The notes beneath the pieces were generated by a model. It searched no databases, had not been told where the DNA came from, and worked only from the letters and a program-made list of their open reading frames with translations. A DNA stretch of 37,914 nt from Gammaproteobacteria bacterium. GTDB taxonomy: Bacteria; Pseudomonadota; Gammaproteobacteria; JAJFKG01. Made by a program: the position numbers and the translations under genes. Location of the stretch: NCBI GenBank assembly GCA_021773335.1, contig JAJFKG010000035.1, forward strand, positions 1 through 37,914, in the 5' to 3' direction. This document shows positions 32,371-37,914 of the stretch, one piece after another (position 1 is the stretch's first letter; each line of letters begins with the position of its first letter).

Positions 32371-33009
32371 ATGACCTATACAAAAGAGAGTAGAAAGCGT
32401 GATAAGGAGAGGACTTGTCGAAGCATTTTGGAAGCTGCGCGGGAATTATTTCTGCAAAATGGATTTGCAGCTGTTACGACGAAGGAAATCGCATTGAAAG
32501 CAGAAGTGAATCATAGTTTGATTCACTACCACTTTGGCAGCAAACGTAAGCTATGGGAAGCTATTAAACAACAAATGTTTGAAGTCTCAATTGCTGAAGG
32601 TGAAGGCCTAGGGCACACGATGGCGAGCAAGCAGAAATTGCTTGAGTATGTTGAATGGCGAGCACGTTACATCGATGCACACCCGGAGTTTGTGCGTCTG
32701 TTATTGTGGGCAATCTTGGAATCTGGTGATAGCGATGCCGACGCGCCGAAAAGTATTCGCCCACGTGTGCTTAATATGATAAGCAGCATTGTTGATGCTC
32801 AACGTGCTGGCGAGATTAGAAAAGATATCAACCCTATTTTATTGTATGCTTTTGTTTTGAGTGCAACTTCGGATTGGATGCACTGGCGTTCAAATTGGTT
32901 GCTTAGTCCGAAGATCACCAAAGAGTACGGTGAAATCACATTTGATGATTACCTCAATTCACTTAAGTCGATTCTCACTCATGGCGTTTTTGAAGATGAC
33001 CGAACTTAA
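32371..33009 (+). CDS. TetR/AcrR-family transcriptional regulator (paralogue 2)
   Basis: The 212-aa protein has an HTH with FAAVTTKEIALKAEVNHS and LIHYHFGSKRKLW, and a C-terminal ligand domain with HPEFVRLLLWAILE. It parallels the regulator at 27450 from end to end. The ATG at 32371 follows GTGGTGATT exactly as in that paralogue; a GTG at 32362 would overlap this leader. A hairpin terminator follows. It may control itself through the palindrome upstream. Target and ligand unknown. Confidence 0.87.
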   Translation: MTYTKESRKRDKERTCRSILEAARELFLQNGFAAVTTKEIALKAEVNHSLIHYHFGSKRKLWEAIKQQMFEVSIAEGEGLGHTMASKQKLLEYVEWRARYIDAHPEFVRLLLWAILESGDSDADAPKSIRPRVLNMISSIVDAQRAGEIRKDINPILLYAFVLSATSDWMHWRSNWLLSPKITKEYGEITFDDYLNSLKSILTHGVFEDDRT

Positions 33010-33029
33010 ATACACGGATGATGCGCAGT

Positions 33030-33056
33030 AAAAAGTAGGCTTAGCTCTACTTTTTT
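33030..33056 (+). terminator. Rho-independent terminator after tetR paralogue 2
   Basis: AAAAAGTAG pairs with CTACTTTTTT around a short loop, followed by the T-run. It lies 20 bases after the stop of the regulator gene. Confidence 0.75.
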
Positions 33057-33122
33057 ATGGCGGAACTTTGGGACGGAATCATAGTCAACAGAGGTACAGT
33101 GTAAGCAAAGGAGGAGTGCAAG

Positions 33123-33941
33123 ATGTATTCTTACTCAAATCAAGCACTTAGTTTTGGTGGTGTTATTAAGGCATGCTGGCGCGCCTATTTATGTACATTC
33201 AAGTCACTGGCTTTGCTCGCTGTGTTAATGTCGGTTATTTTGTTGGCGCCGATGCTGTTTGTGACGATAGCTGATCTTCCTGAGGAAGTTATTCAGGCCT
33301 ATGCTGACTCGCCTTGGTTTTTTGTTTATGTGTTGCTCGCTGCCATTTTATCGCTGGCTGTTGCAATCTATATGCTAATGATTGCTGATAGTCAACTTCG
33401 TGGTACGCGCCGCGTATTAGATGACGTGCACGACACGGCGAAAAGCCGTTTTATCCCGGCGGTTTTGGCATTTCTTATTTATTTAGTTGCCTATGTTGTA
33501 GGTAGTATTTTGTTGGTTATTCCAGCGATTATCGTTTGGGTTTTTTGTTTTTTCTTCATGCCCGCCGTGGTCATTGATAATCACGGGCCTTGGCAAGGGA
33601 TAAAACAGAGTTGCCGCTTAGTGTGGGGGAATTGGTGGCGTACATTAGGCTTGCTTATCGTTTTGAAGTTGTGCATGGGCGTTGCGATGCTTGTCCTGAG
33701 CTTGCTTACAATGTTTCTGCTATTTTTGCTGGATTTCCCACTTGGTAATTGGGGCACGGTTGTGAATATTATCGAAGCTGCATGTTATCTTGCGATCGGC
33801 ACTATGGTTGCTCCATTCGAAATAAATATTCAATTAATTTTGTATAAGGACTTAAAACTGCGTAAGGAGTCGCAACGTCAGAGACCAGAGGCACACAAAT
33901 CAGCCGAAAAAATCGTTAGTAGCCCGGATGATGTGGCATAA
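33123..33941 (+). CDS. Multi-pass inner-membrane protein (YciC-like / glycerophosphodiesterase-membrane-domain-like)
   Basis: This 272-aa protein has about six hydrophobic helices. A short N-terminal cytoplasmic segment (SFGGVIKACWRAYLCTFKS) and the central VIDNHGPWQGIKQSCRLVWGN-type repeat are typical of YciC/DUF7544-like membrane proteins of unknown function. The C-terminal ~30 residues are polar and charged. AGGAGG stands just before the ATG. A small lipoprotein gene follows 44 bases later and may be cotranscribed. No catalytic motif is seen. Confidence 0.65.
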   Translation: MYSYSNQALSFGGVIKACWRAYLCTFKSLALLAVLMSVILLAPMLFVTIADLPEEVIQAYADSPWFFVYVLLAAILSLAVAIYMLMIADSQLRGTRRVLDDVHDTAKSRFIPAVLAFLIYLVAYVVGSILLVIPAIIVWVFCFFFMPAVVIDNHGPWQGIKQSCRLVWGNWWRTLGLLIVLKLCMGVAMLVLSLLTMFLLFLLDFPLGNWGTVVNIIEAACYLAIGTMVAPFEINIQLILYKDLKLRKESQRQRPEAHKSAEKIVSSPDDVA

Positions 33942-33985
33942 GACTTGCTTGCTACATGATTAGGTGCAGACTAGAGAGGTGCCCT

Positions 33986-34219
33986 ATGCGAGTAAATCTA
34001 ACAAAAGTGATAGTCCTATGTGTCTTGGGCTTTGCCATTCTTGGTTGTGCGACATCGGATTTTCCGGAACCAACATCGTTGACTTTAGGGGCTGAGCCAG
34101 AGCCACCGGCAATGGCACCTTCGCAGACGGCGGGTTATTACTATCACCAGACCAACCCATTTTTAGAAGTGTCAGCGGGGACTTGTGATAATTCCGCGCA
34201 ACCCGGCGCTTGCTATTAA
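33986..34219 (+). CDS. Small predicted lipoprotein (77 aa)
   Basis: The N-terminus is a lipoprotein signal: positive MRVNLTK, hydrophobic VIVLCVLGFA, and the lipobox ILGC with Cys at residue 21. The mature part of ~57 residues is Pro/Glu-rich and has a YYY run and two late Cys residues. The ATG at 33986 follows AGAGAGG and gives a normal signal length; a start at 33956 would add ten residues before it. Function unknown. Confidence 0.65.
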   Translation: MRVNLTKVIVLCVLGFAILGCATSDFPEPTSLTLGAEPEPPAMAPSQTAGYYYHQTNPFLEVSAGTCDNSAQPGACY

Positions 34220-34384
34220 AGCTTCGGCTAGTGAGCGCTCTCCATGACAGCAGTACTTCCTTGTTTTTAAAAGATATTTCCACACCTTCAACCATCCTTG
34301 GCCAGTTAATGCTTTATTAACCTTTTCTTGTTAGAATAACGGATTATTTTTGTGCCAATTTTTGAGTTAACTGTTTGTTTTTAA

Positions 34385-35704
34385 ATGCCTTGGAGTAGCC
34401 TCTTGGTCGAACTTATCAAAAGACGTTTATTGCCCTTTATTGTGGTTGGTTTAGCCGGCGTATTCTTGTTTTATGAATTTGTATTACAAGTATCGCCTGG
34501 AGTGATGACCAATGATTTTATGGCCGCTTTCCATATCAATGCCTTGGTATTGGGAACGACTATGGCGATGTACTACTATTCTTATGCGCCGATGCAAATT
34601 TTTGGTGGTCTTTCGTATGACCGTTTTGGTGCACGTAAAACGTTAACCTTTGCGATTTTGATTTGTGCGATTGGCTCTGCCTGTATTGCGATGTCGAATG
34701 GTATTATTTTGGCAGGTGCCGGACGTTTTTTAACGGGTTTTGGCTCAGCGTTTTCATTTGTGGGTATGTTGTTTCTTGGGCGTCGTTGGTTTGCGCCACG
34801 CTATTTCTTTTTAGTTGCGGGGATCACTGAACTTGTTGGTTGTCTCGGTGCAATTGGTGGTGAATCACCGATTGCAGCAACCGTTGCTTGGTTAGGTTGG
34901 CGTACTACCTTAGGTTGGTTGGCATTAATTGGTGTTGTGTTATCAGTATTAGTGTGGTTGGTCATTCGAGATTTTCCAGCTGATCATCCACAACGCGATG
35001 ATTTTTTGCAAGGCCAACAACACAGTATTCGGCAAAGCTTTAGCTATATCTTCAAACATTCACAATTATGGGCAACGGGTGTTTATGCTTTTCTCGTGTT
35101 TGCGCCAATTACGGCATTTGCAGCTTTGTGGGGCGTACCGTTTTTAAAGGCAAGCTATCATTTATCAACAGGCGTTGCCAGTGCTGCCGTCTCTATGATT
35201 TGGTTGGGCATGGGGATTGGAAGTCCGCTCGCTGGTTGGATTTCTGAGCGCATGCGCAGTCGTATTGTTCCTCTTGCCGTCAGTGCTGTGCTAGGCGTTG
35301 TGGTGACATTGGCGATTTTGTATAAGCCTGGTTTATCAATAAACACACTGTTTACATTACTGTTCTTATTCGGTGTAGCGACCTTTGGACAAGCGTTAAG
35401 TTTTCTTGTTGTCGGTGATATCACACCAAACAAGGTTATTGGTACGGCAATGGGGTTTAATAACCTCTTAATTGTGTTGAGTGGTGCGATTTTCCAACCA
35501 TTAGTTGGTGCCTTACTTGATGCACAATGGAATGGCACTATGTTGAATCATTCGCCGGTTTATACCGCACATGATTACCGTGTGGCTTTGGCAGTGATTC
35601 CTGTATGCTATTTGCTAGGTACGATAGTCAGCTTGTTTTGGATGCGTGAAACACGTTGTGAACACAGTGTCGATGAAGAACGCGCGCAAGCAGTACTGGC
35701 GTAA
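34385..35704 (+). CDS. MFS transporter related to Pht-type nutrient transporters
   Basis: The 439-aa, 12-helix protein has the segment LQVSPGVMTNDFMAAFHI, GGLSYDRFGARKTL (motif A), and GRFLTGFGSAFSFVGMLFLG. These recall the Legionella/Coxiella Pht family that imports amino acids or nucleosides, in contrast to the Bcr/CflA exporters elsewhere in the window. A phosphate-like helix-10 loop GDITPNKVIGTAMGFNN is present. The ATG lacks a clear ribosome site. Substrate not predictable. Confidence 0.82.
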   Translation: MPWSSLLVELIKRRLLPFIVVGLAGVFLFYEFVLQVSPGVMTNDFMAAFHINALVLGTTMAMYYYSYAPMQIFGGLSYDRFGARKTLTFAILICAIGSACIAMSNGIILAGAGRFLTGFGSAFSFVGMLFLGRRWFAPRYFFLVAGITELVGCLGAIGGESPIAATVAWLGWRTTLGWLALIGVVLSVLVWLVIRDFPADHPQRDDFLQGQQHSIRQSFSYIFKHSQLWATGVYAFLVFAPITAFAALWGVPFLKASYHLSTGVASAAVSMIWLGMGIGSPLAGWISERMRSRIVPLAVSAVLGVVVTLAILYKPGLSINTLFTLLFLFGVATFGQALSFLVVGDITPNKVIGTAMGFNNLLIVLSGAIFQPLVGALLDAQWNGTMLNHSPVYTAHDYRVALAVIPVCYLLGTIVSLFWMRETRCEHSVDEERAQAVLA

Positions 35705-35740
35705 AACAAAGGCTTTATTCGGTTAGGGAGGACGCTAAAA

Positions 35741-36070
35741 ATGACAGTCGCATGGGTATACCTTTTTGCAGCAATATTATTGGAAGTTGCAGGCACCACA
35801 TGCATGAAACTTTCAAATGGCTTTACGCGCCTAACGCCCTCTGTCTTAATCTTTGTATTTTATTTTTTTGCCTTTGGTTTTTTGACGTTGACCTTAAAAA
35901 AAATCGATTTAAGCGTCGCCTATGCGATTTGGGCGGGTTTAGGTACCAGTGTCATCGCTTTAATTGGTGTATTGTATTTCGACGAACCGATTACTGCGAT
36001 TAAGCTTATATCGGTAGTTTTGATTGTCGCTGGGGTTGTCGGCTTAAACTTACATTCACCGCATGGGTGA
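35741..36070 (+). CDS. Small multidrug resistance transporter (EmrE/SugE type)
   Basis: The 109-aa, four-helix SMR protein has the essential membrane Glu in LLEVAGTTCMKLSNGFT (residue ~15) and the YAIWAGLGTSVIA loop. The sequence is closer to EmrE/QacE-type multidrug exporters than to SugE/Gdx, but the two are hard to separate by eye. It acts as a dual-topology dimer exchanging cations for protons. GGGAGG precedes the ATG. Confidence 0.88.
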   Translation: MTVAWVYLFAAILLEVAGTTCMKLSNGFTRLTPSVLIFVFYFFAFGFLTLTLKKIDLSVAYAIWAGLGTSVIALIGVLYFDEPITAIKLISVVLIVAGVVGLNLHSPHG

Positions 36071-36073
36071 ATG
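36053..36073. terminator. Hairpin over the SMR stop codon between convergent genes
   Basis: CATTCACC and GGTGAATG pair perfectly around the five-base loop GCATG; the SMR stop codon lies in the right arm. The malic-enzyme gene converges from the other side. No T-run follows directly. Confidence 0.4.
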
Positions 36074-36082
36074 AATATCAAC

Positions 36083-37489
36083 TTATTTTATCGCTTTTCT
36101 TGCCACACCTGTTTTATGTGCCGCTTCTTTTACTGCTTCGGCAACGGCTGGGACAACCGTTGCATCGAAGACGCTAGGAATAATATAGTCAGGCGATAAG
36201 GTATTTTCGTCGATAACGTTAGCAATTGCGTGGGCAGCGGCAAGTTTCATTTCTTCATTGATGTCGCTGGCTTGCACATCGAGGGCGCCGCGGAAGATAC
36301 CGGGGAATGCTAAGACATTATTAATTTGATTGGGATAATCGCTACGGCCGGTGGCCATGATAGAGACATAAGGTGCGGCGACTTCTGGCATAATTTCAGG
36401 GGTAGGGTTAGCCATCGCGAAAATAATGGGTTTTTCGCTCATTGATTTTAAGGCGTCTAAGCTCAATAAGCCGGGGGCAGATAATCCCACAAATACATCG
36501 GCACCTTTAATTACATTATTTAGCGTGCCAGTTTCGTGGTTGGGGTTGGTGGTCTTTGCATACTCTGTTTTAATGAGATTAAGGTCGGTGCGTGAAATAT
36601 CTATAGCACCTTTACGGTCGCAACCAATAATGTTTTTCACGCCTAAGTGTTGTAATATTTTCGTGCAAGCAACACCGGCGGCCCCGACGCCACTAATTAT
36701 GACTTTCAAATCACTGGCTTTGCGGTTTGTGAGTTTCAACGCATTAATAAATGCTGCAGTTAAGACAATGGCAGTGCCGTGTTGATCGTCGTGAAATACC
36801 GGAATATCAAGTTCTTTCTTCAAGCGTGCTTCGATTTCAAAACAGCGGGGTGCAGAAATATCTTCGAGGTTGATACCGCCAAAGCCAGGGGCCATGTATT
36901 TAACGGTTTTAATGATTTCTTCGGTATCTTTAGTATCTAAGCAAATAGGGTAAGCGTCAACATCGGCAAAGTCTTTAAAGAGCATGGCTTTACCTTCCAT
37001 CACAGGCATGGCCGCTTTAGGGCCGATATCACCTAAACCTAATACAGCAGTACCGTCGCTGACCACAGCGACACTATTACGTTTGATAGTGAGATTATAG
37101 GCATTTTCTGGTTCTTCATGGATAGCCATGCAGACCCGCGCGACACCCGGCGTGTAAGCCATGGATAAATCGTCGCGGTTTTTGATAGCGGTTTTACTTT
37201 TAATGCTAATCTTGCCGCCAATATGAATTAAGAAAGTGCGATCAGAAACATGTACAAGTTTGACACCGCCAATTCTTTGCAAGCCTTTTTCGATTTGATG
37301 TGCTTGTTCTTGATCAGTGGTGAAAATAGTAATATCACGTACGACAGTGTCTTTTTCAACATTGATAATATCGATGGCACCAATACTTGCGCCGAGTTCA
37401 CCAATCATCGCGGTGACCTTAGAAAGTACACCGGCTTGATTGCTCAGTTCAAGGCGGACGATAATCGAATTGCTAGCACTAGGTATCAT
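36083..37489 (-). CDS. NAD(P)-dependent malic enzyme with N-terminal ACT domain
   Basis: The protein (~468 aa) converts malate to pyruvate and CO2. Residues ~5-80 form an ACT domain ([20 protein letters not shown]). The malic core follows with [44 protein letters not shown], and [10 protein letters not shown]. The nucleotide loop is [14 protein letters not shown]. The short core without the ~300-aa phosphotransacetylase tail is of the MaeA-like small type. The ATG at 37489 follows GGAG by ten bases; an ATG at 37516 without a ribosome site is an alternative start. Confidence 0.92.
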   Translation of the reverse strand: MIPSASNSIIVRLELSNQAGVLSKVTAMIGELGASIGAIDIINVEKDTVVRDITIFTTDQEQAHQIEKGLQRIGGVKLVHVSDRTFLIHIGGKISIKSKTAIKNRDDLSMAYTPGVARVCMAIHEEPENAYNLTIKRNSVAVVSDGTAVLGLGDIGPKAAMPVMEGKAMLFKDFADVDAYPICLDTKDTEEIIKTVKYMAPGFGGINLEDISAPRCFEIEARLKKELDIPVFHDDQHGTAIVLTAAFINALKLTNRKASDLKVIISGVGAAGVACTKILQHLGVKNIIGCDRKGAIDISRTDLNLIKTEYAKTTNPNHETGTLNNVIKGADVFVGLSAPGLLSLDALKSMSEKPIIFAMANPTPEIMPEVAAPYVSIMATGRSDYPNQINNVLAFPGIFRGALDVQASDINEEMKLAAAHAIANVIDENTLSPDYIIPSVFDATVVPAVAEAVKEAAHKTGVARKAIK

Positions 37490-37604
37490 TGACTGGATGC
37501 TCCATTTATAGCCCATGGGATAATTATTAGCGGGCTATTATGCGTGTTTTTGAGCCATGTGTCACACCTTTCAAGTACGGCTACCAAATAATTGACACTG
37601 CTTG

Positions 37605-37617
37605 TATAATCGCCCCT
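37605..37617 (+). promoter_or_regulatory. Possible stable-RNA promoter -10 for tRNA-Arg
   Basis: A perfect TATAAT is followed by a GC-rich discriminator (CGCCCCTC), typical of stringently controlled tRNA promoters. It lies 62 bases before the tRNA. No -35 box at proper spacing was found. Confidence 0.35.
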
Positions 37618-37671
37618 CGGTAGATAGTAACGAGCCAGCTTTGGACAATATTCTACCATATTTCAAACATT

Positions 37672-37748
37672 GCGCCCGTAGCTCAGCTGGATAGAGTATC
37701 AGGCTTCGAACCTGAGTGTCGGGAGTTCGAATCTCTCCGGGCGCGCCA
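37672..37748 (+). tRNA. tRNA-Arg(TCG), CCA encoded
   Basis: A full cloverleaf is present. The acceptor stem GCGCCCG pairs with CGGGCGC. The D-stem is GCTC/GAGT. The anticodon stem TCAGG/CCTGA holds loop CTTCGAA with anticodon TCG, which reads the CGA codon. The T-arm is GGGAG-TTCGAAT-CTCTC. Discriminator G is followed by encoded CCA. 77 nt. Confidence 0.96.
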
Positions 37749-37812
37749 AAATCCTCATAAAAATCAATCAGTTAAAAGAACTTCTCGAGTCTTTCCCAAA
37801 TCCGGGGGCACT

Positions 37813-37914
37813 TTAACCTCCACACAATACTCTCACTCGTAATCGATAGTTGTCAAAGTTTTTAAAGCCGTATGCTCTACGTTGAATCAATTTCATCTTG
37901 CGATGAAAGCCTTC
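37813..37914 (-). mobile_element. ISL3-family transposase, C-terminal end running off the window
   Basis: The minus-strand frame entering from the window edge ends at 37813-37815 and encodes LIQRRAYGFKNFDNYRLRV near its C-terminus. This is the highly conserved C-terminal signature of ISL3 (IS204/IS1001-like) transposases. Just beyond the stop, TCTTTCCCAAATCCGGGGGC (about 37791-37810) looks like the terminal inverted repeat. The rest lies outside the window, so integrity cannot be judged. It sits ~40 bases past the tRNA. Confidence 0.85.

Noticed and set aside
37592..37610. TTGACA and TATAAT near tRNA-Arg as one promoter
   Set aside because: The spacer is only 7 bases, far too short for sigma70.
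37672..37748. tRNA-Arg as attachment site of the biosynthetic island
   Set aside because: No integrase and no repeated tRNA 3' end was seen in the window; about 10 kb of ordinary chromosome separates it from the cluster.
1..37914. CRISPR array, toxin-antitoxin or anti-phage defence system
   Set aside because: No regular short repeats with spacers and no Cas, restriction or toxin-like genes were found on either strand.

Overview
The window looks like a chromosomal stretch of a moderately AT-rich gammaproteobacterium, plausibly a Legionellales relative. This is an inference from gene content: several Bcr/CflA-type and Pht-like MFS transporters, a DsbB next to a tiny membrane protein, an ACT-containing malic enzyme and PurU. 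No marker gene settles the species. Left edge (1-3 kb): a truncated IS256-type transposase abuts an oxygenase-like gene remnant. Next comes a minus-strand unit of an S24 (CI/LexA-like) repressor, an unrecognised 205-aa gene and a short ORF, which resembles the control region of an integrative element. Core (3.3-17.7 kb, + strand): a tightly packed gene set that looks like an undescribed small-molecule pathway without NRPS or PKS. In order it encodes a U32-like TIM barrel, a GH3-type acyl-amide synthetase, an alpha/beta hydrolase, an enolase-superfamily enzyme, an acetolactate-synthase-like TPP enzyme, a ComB-like phosphatase, a xylose-isomerase-like TIM barrel, a DXS-like TPP enzyme, an MFS exporter, an SDR without its catalytic Tyr/Lys, and a shikimate-dehydrogenase-like enzyme. 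A duplicated carboxymuconolactone-decarboxylase-like protein follows with its own promoter. A convergent minus-strand operon (20.7-17.7 kb) adds a second U32-like paralogue, a methyltransferase and another MFS exporter. A VUT-type transporter runs divergently from it. A second + strand module (22.3-25.5 kb) holds an S-adenosylhomocysteinase-like dehydrogenase missing the hydrolase residues, a Nudix-phosphoribosyltransferase fusion and an EamA transporter. Two TPP enzymes, an enolase, an AroE-like reductase and a sugar-isomerase-like barrel would suit carbon-skeleton construction or rearrangement. GH3 could then amidate a carboxylate, and the MFS/EamA proteins could move the product; the product is unknown. 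Between the modules and to their right (21.6-22.2 kb and 25.5-27.4 kb) lies decayed DNA: a 93-bp inverted repeat that cuts a DUF378 gene, a frameshifted PBP/DacB-like remnant joined to a degenerate receiver domain, and a methyltransferase with an internal deletion. From 27.4 kb onward the genes look like ordinary chromosome: two paralogous TetR regulators, a Bcr/CflA transporter, DUF5993-like plus DsbB, beta-carbonic anhydrase, PurU, a membrane protein, a small lipoprotein, a Pht-like MFS, an SMR exporter, malic enzyme and tRNA-Arg(TCG). The last 100 bases are the C-terminus of an ISL3-type transposase.
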